A stretch of DNA of 64,000 nt from Undibacterium sp. 5I1. Lineage in GTDB: Bacteria > Pseudomonadota > Gammaproteobacteria > Burkholderiales > Burkholderiaceae_D. The stretch is from assembly GCF_034314085.1 (NCBI RefSeq), contig NZ_JAVIWI010000001.1:558001-622000 (forward strand). The letters are read 5' to 3'. The notes under the pieces were generated by a model. That model was not told the origin of the DNA, did not search any database, and was given only the letters and a program-made list of their open reading frames with translations. The translations under genes were made by a program, and so were the position numbers. Below, one piece after another: positions 55,719-64,000 of the stretch. Within the stretch, counting starts at the first letter, position 1. Every line of letters starts with the position of its first letter.

Positions 55719-57767
55719 ATGAAGTCACGCGCGAACACGGGTAATCTAAACATTGATCTGGATAATGATCTGAGTCTGGGCGCGGCCTTGGGTGAGGCCG
55801 TGTTGTGCCTGGACGGCCATTCTTTAGAGACCGAGTTGACGCGGATTGTTCAGGCCATTTTCAATACGTCAGATGCTGCTTACGTTCAGCAAGTGAGGTC
55901 CGCGGCGGATGTGAGCAATGTTCAACAGTTGCAGTGCGCTGTATCAGCAGAAGCGTTTTATGTTCTGAGCGGCAAAAACGGAATTTATAATGAAAGTGAT
56001 GTCGCAAAGCTCAATAAACTAGCCGAATTGACGGCGCATTTATTTGCCTCTAAAGCACAACTGGACCAACGTTATAAAGCCTCAGCAGAAACCCAATTAC
56101 AGCAATCGCAAATTCTCGATCAAATTCATGAGTCCGTCATCACCATGGATTTGGCAGGATTTATTATCAGTTGGAACCGTGGCGCAGAAGTGCTGTTTGG
56201 TTACAGTGCAAACGAAGTCATCGGCAGGAATATTTTATTTTTATATGAAGATGAAGAGTTAGACGGCCTGCGCTTGTTTGATTCTTTTTTGGAGCAAGGC
56301 GGCCGTCAGATGGAAGTTCGCCGTCGCAAAAAATCAGGCGAAGTCTTTTGGGCCAGTCTAAGCTTATCTCCATTGTGTGATGCCAACACTCAACCTGTGG
56401 GAATTATCGGTTATTTAAGCGATATCACTGAACGTAAGCACGCAGAAGAGAAAATTAATCATCTGGCTTATTACGATCTCCTGACCGATTTACCTAATCG
56501 CACTTTGTTTAAAAAATTAGTTGATAAGGCATTGCTACAGTCTCAGCGTAATAACTCTATCGGTGCTTTATTGTTTATTGATCTGAATCGCTTTAAGCCA
56601 ATTAATGACACTCTAGGACATGCGATCGGTGATTTATTACTTAAACAAGTAGCAGAACGATTTCGCGTAGCCTTGCGCGAAAATGACGTGATCGCTCGTT
56701 TGGGCAGCGATGAATTTGCAATTGCGTTGTTAGAAATCCCACAGCATTTTCATGCAGGTTTGGTCGCGCAAAAATTATTATCAACTTTAGATCATGCCTT
56801 CCTTATTGATGGTCAGGAGTTGCGTATCGGAGCAAGCATCGGGATCAGTACGTATCCGCAAGATGGTATGGAGGCAGACAAGCTTTTACAGAGATCAGAC
56901 ATTGCCATGTTTAAGGCTAAGCGCAACGCCGAACGCGCTAGCGGTAGTTACGCGTTCTACGATAATGAAATGAATCGTACTATTGCTGGTCGTTTATATC
57001 TGGAATCAGGTATGCGCCGGGCATTGCAGCATGATGAATTTTCTTTACTCTATCAACCAAAAATCGATATTGCGACTGGGCGAGTGATTGGTGTCGAAGC
57101 ATTAATTCGTTGGAATCATCCTAAAAGGGGATTGATTTCTCCAGCAGAGTTTATTCCAATTGCGGAAGAAACAGGACTGATCTTACAGATTGATGCGTGG
57201 GTGCTAGAAACAGCCTGTGAGCAAGCCAGAAAATGGCAGGATTTACATATTTCTCCTTTGCGTATCGCTGTCAATGTCTCCGCAAAAGAATTTACATCTA
57301 CCCTGCCAAGTCGAGTGCGCCAAGCCCTATCGTTTTATCAAATTGCACCATCTTGGCTAGAGTTAGAAATCACTGAAAGTATGCTGATGCAGAGCGCCGA
57401 AAGCGTTATCACCATCATGGACGAGATCACCGCTTTAGGTGTGACTTTATCTCTAGATGATTTCGGTACAGGTTACTCTAGCTTGTCTTACCTAAAGCGG
57501 TTTCCTATCGATACGTTGAAGATTGACCGATCATTTATCCAAGGAATACCAACAGACAATGATGATTGCGCAATTGCCGATGCCATTATCAGCATGGCAA
57601 AAAAGCTTAGACATAAAGTGATCGCAGAAGGGGTCGAGAACTGGGAGCAGTTCTCTTTTCTAAAAAATGCGGGCTGTGACGAAATTCAAGGATATCTGTT
57701 TTCTCGCCCAGTCAGCCCCGATCAATTAACCCAAATGCTTTCAAGTGATTTTCGGTTTGTTGTGTAA
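55719..57767 (+). CDS. PAS-GGDEF-EAL cyclic di-GMP signalling protein
   Basis: A 682-residue protein with an N-terminal helical region, a PAS domain (about 130-240, SWNRGAEVLFGYSANEVIG), a GGDEF domain (about 250-410) and an EAL domain (about 425-675). The EAL site looks intact: EALIRW, NVSAKEF, DDFGTGYSS and AEGVE. The GGDEF signature reads RLGSDEF instead of GGDEF, with an upstream RxxD (REND), so cyclase activity is doubtful and phosphodiesterase activity is likely. No membrane segment is seen. It starts immediately after the HDOD gene. Confidence 0.92.
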   Translation: MKSRANTGNLNIDLDNDLSLGAALGEAVLCLDGHSLETELTRIVQAIFNTSDAAYVQQVRSAADVSNVQQLQCAVSAEAFYVLSGKNGIYNESDVAKLNKLAELTAHLFASKAQLDQRYKASAETQLQQSQILDQIHESVITMDLAGFIISWNRGAEVLFGYSANEVIGRNILFLYEDEELDGLRLFDSFLEQGGRQMEVRRRKKSGEVFWASLSLSPLCDANTQPVGIIGYLSDITERKHAEEKINHLAYYDLLTDLPNRTLFKKLVDKALLQSQRNNSIGALLFIDLNRFKPINDTLGHAIGDLLLKQVAERFRVALRENDVIARLGSDEFAIALLEIPQHFHAGLVAQKLLSTLDHAFLIDGQELRIGASIGISTYPQDGMEADKLLQRSDIAMFKAKRNAERASGSYAFYDNEMNRTIAGRLYLESGMRRALQHDEFSLLYQPKIDIATGRVIGVEALIRWNHPKRGLISPAEFIPIAEETGLILQIDAWVLETACEQARKWQDLHISPLRIAVNVSAKEFTSTLPSRVRQALSFYQIAPSWLELEITESMLMQSAESVITIMDEITALGVTLSLDDFGTGYSSLSYLKRFPIDTLKIDRSFIQGIPTDNDDCAIADAIISMAKKLRHKVIAEGVENWEQFSFLKNAGCDEIQGYLFSRPVSPDQLTQMLSSDFRFVV

Positions 57768-57850
57768 TTTACATAGTGGCCAAGATTAACAATAACCCTT
57801 ACGAAGAAAAATGTCTCAAAGCCATAAAATGCAGCTATAATATTGGGCTT

Positions 57851-57940
57851 GGAAGGTTGGCAGAGCGGTTGAATGCACCAGTCTTGAAAACTGGCGAGGA
57901 TGAGAGTCCTCCGTGAGTTCGAATCTCACACCTTCCGCCA
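57851..57940 (+). tRNA. tRNA-Ser (anticodon UGA)
   Basis: A 90-nt cloverleaf with a long variable arm, typical of serine tRNA. Acceptor stem GGAAGGT (57851-57857) pairs with ACCTTCC (57930-57936). The anticodon stem CCAGT/ACTGG encloses the loop CTTGAAA with TGA at 57885-57887. The T-loop contains GTTCGAATC. The discriminator G is followed by an encoded CCA (57938-57940). Confidence 0.97.
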
Positions 57941-57950
57941 GTTTTATGAA

Positions 57951-57978
57951 AAAGCCCTTGATATTTAAGGGCTTTTTT
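57951..57978 (+). terminator. Rho-independent terminator of tRNA-Ser
   Basis: AAAGCCCTT (57951-57959) pairs with AAGGGCTTT (57967-57975) around a 7-base loop. The T-run continues to 57978. It starts 11 bp after the tRNA. Confidence 0.9.
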
Positions 57979-58300
57979 GCTTTTTGACTTTGTTAGTATC
58001 CGAACTTTTTCCTGGCATATCTTGGACTGCATTCAACTGAATACAATTCAAAAATAAGCAACTGAGTTTTATAATTTCAAATTAATAATAAAAATGCGTT
58101 ATCAGGTGCTTTTTTTATGACTGGAGCACAAGAATCATTGAAACACTGATAAAATCTGCAGTCGTTTAACAGTAATAACAGAATCTAAAATACTTTTTCT
58201 GTTACTTTTTATTAATGCTGTTACTAAGTCCTTGATTATGATGGCGGTCGTTGAGACGGATTCAGTTTTTAGCTAGTTCCGTGCAATCCACCAAAATTTA
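57979..58300. other. Intergenic region between tRNA-Ser and ppiD
   Basis: About 320 bp, AT-rich, no open frame of interest. It ends in a strong plus-strand terminator although no gene precedes that, so a small RNA or a ppiD leader transcript may arise here. No clear promoter was identified. Confidence 0.4.
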
Positions 58301-58327
58301 AAAGGTGAACATCAGTTCACCTTTTTT
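58301..58327 (+). terminator. Terminator upstream of ppiD
   Basis: AAAGGTGAAC (58301-58310) and GTTCACCTTT (58315-58324) form a perfect 10-bp stem with a 4-base loop, followed by a T-run. It lies 38 bp before the ppiD start, so it could also be an attenuator for ppiD. Confidence 0.85.
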
Positions 58328-58365
58328 CATATTCGGTAACAGTTTGTCAGAGTGATCGGTTGACC

Positions 58366-60288
58366 ATGTTTGAGTATATTCGTACACACCAACGCTTGAT
58401 GCAGTTTCTCTTGCTGCTCATTATTTTTCCGTCGTTCGCATTTGTTGGATTGCAAAGTTATACAAGTTCACGCGGCGCGAGTGATGCGGTTGCTACCGTA
58501 GCTGGGCAGCCGATTAGTCAGCAAGAGTTTGATGCAGCACAGCGTGATCAGCTCGAACGTCTGCGCCAAACCTACGGTGCTCAATTTGACTCCAAATTAC
58601 TTAACACGCCAGAAGCACGTCAATCGATCTTGGATGAATTGATTTCCCGTAAAGCCTTAACGGCTGAGCTGACTAGCCAGCATTTGAGTGTGGCAGATCA
58701 AACTTTGCAGCAGACAATTATTGCTACGCCTGGTTTAACCAAAGCCGACGGTAGTTTTGACAATGAGAGATACAAAACACTATTGGCGGCGCAAGGTATG
58801 ACGCCGATGATGTATCAGGAGCGTTTGCGTCAAGATATGTCTTTGCAGCAGTTGTTGACGGCAGTGCAGGGAACTGCGTTTGTACCTAAGACAGTTGCCG
58901 AGCGTTTTTCTGCGATCAATGAGCAAGAGCGTGAAGTCCAGGCTTTGAATTTCCAATCAGGTGATTTTGCTGCTCAAGTAAAAATTACTGATGAAGCCTT
59001 AAAAGCGTACTACGAAAAAAATGCTGCACAATTTGAAATTCCTGAGTCGATCAAAGCAGAATATGTTGTGTTGAATACCGATGCACTGAGTTCGCAAATC
59101 ACCGTGACAGACGCGGAAGTGCAAGCACTATATGAACAAAATAAAAAAGCGTACTCAACTGAAGAGCAACGTCGTGCCAGCCACATCTTGATTTCGACTA
59201 AGAAAGACGCCAGCGCTGCTGATAAAGCAGCGGCCAAAGCAAAGGCCGAAGGTTTGCTAGCAAGCTTGCGCAAGAATCCTGAATTGTTTGCGAAGTTAGC
59301 GAAAGAAAATTCTCAAGATCCGGGTTCTGCAGAACGTGGTGGCGATTTAGATTTTTTTGGCAAAGGCGCTATGGTGAAGGCTTTTGAGGATACGGCTTTT
59401 AAATTGAAGCAGGGTGATATCAGTGATGTGGTACAGACAGATTTCGGTTATCACGTTATCCAGCTGACTGCGATAAAGCCTGCCAGCGTAAAGTCTTTGG
59501 ATGAAGTTAAACCTCAGATTACTGCTGAGATCAAAAAACAAAAAGCAGCAAAAATTTATGCAGATGCAGCCGAGACTTTTACAAACTCCGTGTATGAGCA
59601 ATCCGATAGTTTGAAAGATGTTGCTGACAAACTTAAATTAAAAATCGAAATAGTATCATCGTTGACGCGTCAGCCAAATCCAGCTTTGCCAGCGACAGCT
59701 TTATTTAATAATGCTAAGTTTTTAAAAGCAATTTTTTCTGATGATGTCATCAAGAAAAAACATAATACTGAAGCAGTAGAAGTAGCCCCGAGTACCTTGA
59801 TTTCAGGACGTATTGTTGAATATAAAGCAGCAAGCAAACGTCCTTTTGATGAAGTTAAAGCGTTGATCGTTGCCCGTGTCACTCAAACTGAATCTGTGGC
59901 GCTGGCGAAAAAAGCAGGCGAAGATAAATTGAAGTCCTTGAAAGCCGCTGATAGCACAGCTGGTTTTTCAGATGTAAAAGTGTTTTCTCGTTTGAAGAAT
60001 CCAGAGATATCTCCAGCGGCGTTTGCTGAGGTGATGAAAGCGGATGTCCAAAAATTACCCGCGTTTGTCGGTATTGATGTTCCCGGTGCTGGTTATACGA
60101 TCTACCGTATTGGCAAGGTCACTGCTGGCACGGTTGATGTAGCAAGACGTAAATCTGAGCAACAGCAATTGTCTGATGCTTTGGCGCAGCAAGATGTTTA
60201 TTCTTATATAGAAGCTTTGAAGCAAAAGGGTAAAGTAACGATCAATAAGTCTTTGATTTCTGCGCCTGTTTCTAACGCTACTGAATAA
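58366..60288 (+). CDS. ppiD: Periplasmic folding chaperone PpiD (SurA_N and parvulin domains)
   Basis: A 640-residue inner-membrane-anchored protein. MFEYIRTHQR, then a membrane helix (about 13-32), a SurA_N-like chaperone domain, and a parvulin PPIC domain (about 265-370, RRASHILIST ... GGDLDFFGKGAMVKAFEDTAF in part), then a C-terminal domain. PpiD helps proteins emerging from the Sec translocon. ATG 58366 gives the conserved start; a TTG at 58360 is in frame. Confidence 0.95.
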   Translation: MFEYIRTHQRLMQFLLLLIIFPSFAFVGLQSYTSSRGASDAVATVAGQPISQQEFDAAQRDQLERLRQTYGAQFDSKLLNTPEARQSILDELISRKALTAELTSQHLSVADQTLQQTIIATPGLTKADGSFDNERYKTLLAAQGMTPMMYQERLRQDMSLQQLLTAVQGTAFVPKTVAERFSAINEQEREVQALNFQSGDFAAQVKITDEALKAYYEKNAAQFEIPESIKAEYVVLNTDALSSQITVTDAEVQALYEQNKKAYSTEEQRRASHILISTKKDASAADKAAAKAKAEGLLASLRKNPELFAKLAKENSQDPGSAERGGDLDFFGKGAMVKAFEDTAFKLKQGDISDVVQTDFGYHVIQLTAIKPASVKSLDEVKPQITAEIKKQKAAKIYADAAETFTNSVYEQSDSLKDVADKLKLKIEIVSSLTRQPNPALPATALFNNAKFLKAIFSDDVIKKKHNTEAVEVAPSTLISGRIVEYKAASKRPFDEVKALIVARVTQTESVALAKKAGEDKLKSLKAADSTAGFSDVKVFSRLKNPEISPAAFAEVMKADVQKLPAFVGIDVPGAGYTIYRIGKVTAGTVDVARRKSEQQQLSDALAQQDVYSYIEALKQKGKVTINKSLISAPVSNATE

Positions 60289-60299
60289 AATATTTTGCT

Positions 60300-60335
60300 C
60301 AATAAAAAAGCACCGTTCGCGGTGCTTTTTTATTG
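60300..60335. terminator. Bidirectional terminator after ppiD
   Basis: A perfect 16-bp inverted repeat (60300-60315 with 60320-60335) around a TTCG loop. The GC core GCACCG/CGGTGC has As on one side and Ts on the other. It can end ppiD (+) and the minus-strand rod-like gene. Confidence 0.9.
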
Positions 60336-60453
60336 CCTGGTTTTATACTTACTTATTACATTCATTTATTTCGCATACTTATTATGCTTAGTCGGGCTAT
60401 GTTAGTTTCTTGGTTCTGGTTGTAAATTAAAAATCGGTAATATTATTTCAAAG

Positions 60454-60786
60454 TTAAGCAGTAATGTTGATCAATGTTCCTAAAACTTGATCAGCAGTTT
60501 TAACGATCTTGGCTGAAAAATCGAAGCCCGCTTTGTATTCTAAAGACTGTACAAGTTCAGTGGCGAGGTCGGTACCACTAGGGGCGCTTGGCGCGGTAGC
60601 TCCCGAGCTATTGCTAAAGCTGGTAATACTACTATTTACCCCGCCGTTTGTGGCTTCCTGAAATTGTACTTGCTGGGGTTGGAAGCCATTCGTATTGGCG
60701 TTTGCAATATTGTGAGCCGAGCTATCCAGTGCCCGTTGATAAGATTGAAGTCCTGACAGACCAGTTTGTAGTGCCGAAATAGACAT
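60454..60786 (-). CDS. Orphan small flagellar rod-like protein (FlgC/FlgG N- and C-terminal motifs)
   Basis: A 110-residue protein that keeps only the two conserved ends of the axial rod/hook family. The N-terminus has SALQTGLSGLQSYQRALD and NIANANTNGFQ. The C-terminus is a helix of the type that packs in the axial core (LATELVQSLEYKAGFDFSAKI, in part). A normal FlgC is about 140 residues and lies in the flgB-to-flgL cluster; this gene stands alone between ppiD and a stress protein gene. It may be a minor axial protein or a paralogue with a new role. Confidence 0.75.
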   Translation of the reverse strand: MSISALQTGLSGLQSYQRALDSSAHNIANANTNGFQPQQVQFQEATNGGVNSSITSFSNSSGATAPSAPSGTDLATELVQSLEYKAGFDFSAKIVKTADQVLGTLINITA

Positions 60787-60874
60787 AAATCACTTTTCTT
60801 ACAAGGTCTAAATTAAACGTGAACAACGCATGAATGACGCATTATAAAAAAATGTTCGTACGCCTCAGTGTAGC

Positions 60875-61714
60875 TTAGTGCGACATTAGCACAGGAATAG
60901 TCATGCTTTTAAGAATGGTTCTGGTTACGCCACCCATAATCATCTCGCGGAAGCGCGAGTGCCCATAACCACCCATCACCAGTAAATCACTGTCCAGATC
61001 ATGTGCCAGCGACAGCACCGCATTGCCGATATCAGTAGATGTTTTATGTACTGACACTTCAACTTTGATGCCATGTCTAGCCAGATACAGAGCGATATCT
61101 GCACCAGGTTGCTCTCCATGTGCGTCGGGTGTGGACTTGGGATTGAAGATCGCCACTTGTACTAATTCTGCCCGCTTGAGCAGTGGGATTGCATCAGTCA
61201 CAGCGCGCGTCGATTCGCGACTGGCGTCCCATGAAATAAGCGGACGCTTTGCTACTGACGTGAAATCACCCGTGTAGGGAATGATCAGCACAGGACGTCC
61301 AGAGTTCATGATGATGTATTCTGGAAAATCAGGTAAAACCGATGGCGATGGCTCATCATTATTAGTTTGTCCGATCACGACCAGATCGCTGTAACGTGCT
61401 TGCAAGCCAATGCCACCACCAGCCTCGTCATTGGCAATCATGCTGGCAAAAGATTGCACACCAGATTCCTGCATACTTTTATTGAAACCAGAAATAGCTT
61501 TTTCTGCACGCTCACGTAGCAAGTTTAAATGAATCACTAAGTTAGGGTCACCCATACTGATGTTGCCATCCTGGTAGATAAAACGCGATACGCCAGTCAC
61601 GGCAGTACCAATCAGGTGAGCATTTTCTGCAATCGCAAGTTCGGCCGCGACCTGGATTCTCAGGTGGGAGCGGTTGGATTCATCCACATGGACGAGTATG
61701 GTCTTGTATGACAT
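60875..61714 (-). CDS. Tandem-domain universal stress protein (UspA family)
   Basis: A 279-residue protein with two Usp domains. The C-terminal one has the ATP-binding loop GGYGHSRFREMIMGG; the N-terminal one ends with a weaker DLVVIGQTNND. Such proteins respond to starvation or oxidative and membrane stress. It is the first gene of a possible two-gene unit with the rod-like gene 88 bp downstream. SD-like AGGAGTA precedes the ATG. Confidence 0.92.
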   Translation of the reverse strand: MSYKTILVHVDESNRSHLRIQVAAELAIAENAHLIGTAVTGVSRFIYQDGNISMGDPNLVIHLNLLRERAEKAISGFNKSMQESGVQSFASMIANDEAGGGIGLQARYSDLVVIGQTNNDEPSPSVLPDFPEYIIMNSGRPVLIIPYTGDFTSVAKRPLISWDASRESTRAVTDAIPLLKRAELVQVAIFNPKSTPDAHGEQPGADIALYLARHGIKVEVSVHKTSTDIGNAVLSLAHDLDSDLLVMGGYGHSRFREMIMGGVTRTILKSMTIPVLMSH

Positions 61715-61893
61715 GGCGTACTCCTGATCGAAGATTACAAAGCTAAGCGATAAAAACTAAGTGATGTGGCTAAGTTATATAACTAAGCGTATACCCATTT
61801 CATTTAACTGCAACTTTGATTATTTTTTGGATAACGTATTTATATTTCATCGTTAAAAAAGAGAACAGAGCAAATCCATTCAGACCAGAGTTA

Positions 61894-61980
61894 AAAATAT
61901 ACTCTCTACCTGTATATATTAATTGTCCAGGTAAAGATTGGACAATAGAGGGTTTTGGAGAAATTTTATGGGGAGTATAT
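61894..61980 (-). repeat. GGGGAGTATA intergenic repeat, copy 8
   Basis: It is in reverse orientation: on the plus strand AATATACTC-tctacct-GTATATA, then ATTGTCCAG-gtaaagat-TGGACAAT, then TATGGGGAGTATATA. The central hairpin is well kept. Confidence 0.85.
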
Positions 61981-62035
61981 AGTCAAGGATATTTACTAAG
62001 ACCTACTCGACTTGCATAAGACTTGCATAAGCTCG

Positions 62036-62068
62036 ATGAAGAAGCAGGATCTGATTCTGCTTCTTCAT
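62036..62068. other. Perfect 12-bp hairpin near sdaA 3' end
   Basis: ATGAAGAAGCAG (62036-62047) pairs with CTGCTTCTTCAT (62057-62068) around a 9-base loop. No T-run follows on either strand, so it is not a classical terminator, although it lies downstream of sdaA. Confidence 0.6.
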
Positions 62069-62221
62069 TGACTAAAGTAAGTTTATTTGTGTAGGTTTAG
62101 TTGTATAGTTTTTCTATGCTGGTATAGCTGTTAAGCACAGTGTGATGTTGCAAATGCGGGTCGCAGAGGTCACATCTTAATGAGTGCAATAAAACAATAG
62201 TCGCAGAGCAGAGTACCGCAA

Positions 62222-63607
62222 TTAGCAGGCAGCATGATTGACTGTGATGACATGCACAGCCAAACCACCGAGTGAGGTTTCTTTATATTTAGTTTGCATG
62301 TCCGCGCCGGTCTGTCGCATGGTTTCTATTACTTGATCGAGGCTGACATGATGCGTGCCATCGCCTCTGAGCGCCAGTGATGCTGCTGTAATCGCTTTAA
62401 CTGCACCCATGCCGTTGCGTTCTATGCAGGGGATTTGTACCAGGCCGCCGATCGGGTCGCAGGTCATGCCTAGGTGATGTTCGATACCAATTTCGGCTGC
62501 CGACTCGATTTGTTCATTAGTGCCGCCCAGCGCTGCGGTGAGCCCGGCAGCAGCCATGGCGCAGGCTACGCCGACTTCGCCCTGGCAACCGATTTCTGCT
62601 CCAGAAATAGAAGCGTTTTTCTTACAAAGCATGCCGATTGCCGAAGCAACTAACATAAAATTGCGGATACCTAATTCTGGATTACTTGGTTTGCAGTCTT
62701 CTGCGTAATAGCGCAATACAGCTGGGATAATACCCGCGGCACCATTGGTAGGGGCGGTAACGACGCGACCGCCTGCAGCATTTTCTTCGTTTACCGCCAT
62801 CGCATATAAGCTGACTTTATGCATGCCGTCATGTGGTAAAACGTCCGCACTTTCATTGGCGCTGCGCCACAATTTTGCTGCACGTCGTTTCACGTGCAAA
62901 CCGCCAGGTAATTCACCTGAGATTTGCAAGCCGCGTGAGATGCATCCCTTCATTACAGCCCAGATTTTATCGATACCTGTATCGAGTTCTGCATCGCTGC
63001 AATGGGTGATCTCATTCGCCCGCAGCATCGCGGCAATGGACAGCCCAGTGCGCTGACCGTGTGCCAATAACTCTGCCATTGTGCCGAATGGAAAAGGTCG
63101 GGAGGACGTGGCGTGATCATTATCCGCGTTGGCCGATTGCAGCAACTCTGCCTCAGTCGAAATAAAACCACCACCAGTAGAGTAAAAGACCTGATCGCAG
63201 CTAGTGCCATCGTTACGCGTCAAGGTAAAGCGCATGCCATTTGGGTGTCCTGGCAAAACTTCTTGTTTGCGCCATAAGAGGTCGTCCATCATGTCAAACT
63301 TGACGGGATACTCCCCCAGCAAATTCATACTGCCGCTGCTTGCGAGCGCAGTCAATTTATCTTCAATCGTATCGGGAATCACATCTTGCGGTGTCTCGCC
63401 CATCAGGCCGAGTAATACTGCTTTGTCAGTGGCATGACCATGCCCCGTTAACGCTAGCGAACCGTATAAGGCAACTTGTACTTTACTGACTTTAAATAAT
63501 TCAGGACATTCGAGTAAAAACCGCCGCGCCGCAAGCATCGGGCCGACGGTATGTGAGCTGGATGGACCTACACCTATTTTAAATAAATCAAATACACGCA
63601 TGTCCAT
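62222..63607 (-). CDS. sdaA: L-serine dehydratase (single-chain, 4Fe-4S)
   Basis: A 461-residue iron-sulfur serine deaminase with alpha and beta parts fused, as in E. coli. GPSSSHTVGPM is in the N-terminal beta part. The alpha part has SGAEIGCQGEVGVACAM and MTCDPIGGLVQIPC, with the three cluster cysteines. It converts serine to pyruvate and ammonia. ATG 63607 (GAGG just before) fits the family start MDMRVFDLF; a GTG at 63619 would add four residues. It lies 28 bp downstream of the threonine dehydrogenase gene, so the two may form an amino-acid degradation unit. Confidence 0.96.
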   Translation of the reverse strand: MDMRVFDLFKIGVGPSSSHTVGPMLAARRFLLECPELFKVSKVQVALYGSLALTGHGHATDKAVLLGLMGETPQDVIPDTIEDKLTALASSGSMNLLGEYPVKFDMMDDLLWRKQEVLPGHPNGMRFTLTRNDGTSCDQVFYSTGGGFISTEAELLQSANADNDHATSSRPFPFGTMAELLAHGQRTGLSIAAMLRANEITHCSDAELDTGIDKIWAVMKGCISRGLQISGELPGGLHVKRRAAKLWRSANESADVLPHDGMHKVSLYAMAVNEENAAGGRVVTAPTNGAAGIIPAVLRYYAEDCKPSNPELGIRNFMLVASAIGMLCKKNASISGAEIGCQGEVGVACAMAAAGLTAALGGTNEQIESAAEIGIEHHLGMTCDPIGGLVQIPCIERNGMGAVKAITAASLALRGDGTHHVSLDQVIETMRQTGADMQTKYKETSLGGLAVHVITVNHAAC

Positions 63608-63635
63608 ACCAAACCTCACTTTGTCTCAAAAATTT

Positions 63636-64000
63636 TTATGCAGCCTGGGCTTGTGCTCCAGTGCTGATCTTTACGTTCTTCAACATGTCATTGACTAATT
63701 GTGTCATGCCGATCTCTGCCTGCCATCCCCAATCCTTGCGGGCGGCACTGTCGTCAAGGCTCTGTGGCCAAGTAGCGGCAATCGCCTGGCGGCTATCTGG
63801 CGCGTAGTGTATGTCAAAGTCGGGCAAATTTTGTTTGATTGCAAGGGCCAATTCCCGTGGATTGAAGCTTAAACCAGCGACATTGTAAGAAGAACGTATA
63901 CAAAGTTTGCTGGCAGGTGCATCCATCAAAGAAATCGTCGCCCGGATCGCATCAGGCATATAGATCATCGGCAATGTTGTCTCAGCTTCCAGGAAGCATT
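63636..64000 (-). CDS. L-threonine 3-dehydrogenase, NAD-dependent epimerase type (3' part)
   Basis: The C-terminal about 121 residues of an extended short-chain dehydrogenase. The frame stays open to the window edge, so the gene begins outside. YMPDAIRATISLMDAP, RSSYNVAGLSF and ARKDWGWQAE are characteristic of the epimerase-like L-threonine dehydrogenase described in Flavobacterium relatives. Such enzymes oxidise threonine to 2-amino-3-ketobutyrate. The N-terminal nucleotide-binding half cannot be checked here. Confidence 0.8.
   Translation of the reverse strand, partial: CFLEAETTLPMIYMPDAIRATISLMDAPASKLCIRSSYNVAGLSFNPRELALAIKQNLPDFDIHYAPDSRQAIAATWPQSLDDSAARKDWGWQAEIGMTQLVNDMLKNVKISTGAQAQAA

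Larger units (their letters stand above)
61715..62221. other. Intergenic region between sdaA and the stress protein gene
   Basis: 507 bp without a gene. It holds repeat copy 8 (61894-61980), a tandem duplication of ACTTGCATAAG (about 62010-62031) and a perfect 12-bp hairpin (62036-62068). The promoter of the stress protein must lie at its left end but was not identified. Confidence 0.5.

Noticed and set aside
57835..58032. 65-codon minus-strand frame over tRNA-Ser
   Set aside because: A translation of a tRNA gene and its terminator, a common false gene call.
61816..62019. 67-codon plus-strand frame upstream of the stress protein
   Set aside because: It runs through repeat copy 8 and has no ribosome binding site or similarity.

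Overview
The window looks like the chromosome of a motile betaproteobacterium of the order Burkholderiales. Gene content and order suggest the family Oxalobacteraceae, perhaps an Undibacterium relative. This is inferred from families and synteny (spoT-rpoZ-gmk-yicC; kinase-phosphatase-rph-rdgB-hemW; fliF-to-fliR as one long operon); no database comparison was made. Coding density is high. No prophage, transposase gene or CRISPR array was found.

Layout: (1) 466-5000: mnmH and tesA on the minus strand, the ABC ATPase gene ybbA diverging from tesA, then nnr. (2) 5041-18597: the flagellar export and motor operon fliF-G-H-I-J-K-L-M-N-O-P-Q-R on the minus strand, with fliE diverging from it. fliH and fliI are separated by about 570 bp of repeat-rich non-coding DNA. 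(3) 19198-21399: katG with a recognisable OxyR-like promoter and an unusually long palindromic terminator. (4) 21567-29143: late flagellar genes on the minus strand (fliC, flaG, fliD, fliS, fliT, a second fliK-like gene, an flhB C-terminal-like gene, ycgR). Clear sigma-28 promoters precede fliC and fliD. (5) 29853-40967: a seven-gene island diverging from fliC. It encodes an OGT/SPINDLY-type TPR glycosyltransferase, a VioA-like sugar aminotransferase, a NeuD/PglD-like acyltransferase, an acyl-AMP ligase, an oxidoreductase fused to an acyl carrier protein, a GT2-radical SAM fusion and a methyltransferase. I read it as a flagellin glycosylation locus that builds an acylated, possibly radical-SAM-modified amino sugar. 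It is the best candidate in the window for an undescribed system. (6) 41335-44442: a diguanylate cyclase, a LuxR-type response regulator and greB. (7) 44606-54227: housekeeping genes spoT, rpoZ, gmk, yicC, a Ser/Thr kinase and PP2C phosphatase pair, rph, rdgB and hemW. (8) 54516-57767: an HDOD protein and a PAS-GGDEF-EAL protein. (9) 57851-64000: tRNA-Ser(UGA), ppiD, an orphan rod-like flagellar protein, a tandem universal stress protein, sdaA and the 3' part of a threonine dehydrogenase gene.

Eight copies of one roughly 90-bp intergenic repeat are scattered through the window. Each has a GGGGAGTATA-type box at one end, a central TTGTCC/GGACAA hairpin and a TATACTC...GAGTATA palindrome at the other end. 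I do not recognise this family.

How it fits together: the flagellar operons build the motor, hook and filament. Sigma-28 drives flagellin and cap. The island next to fliC probably decorates flagellin. YcgR, the diguanylate cyclase and the GGDEF-EAL protein link motility to cyclic di-GMP.
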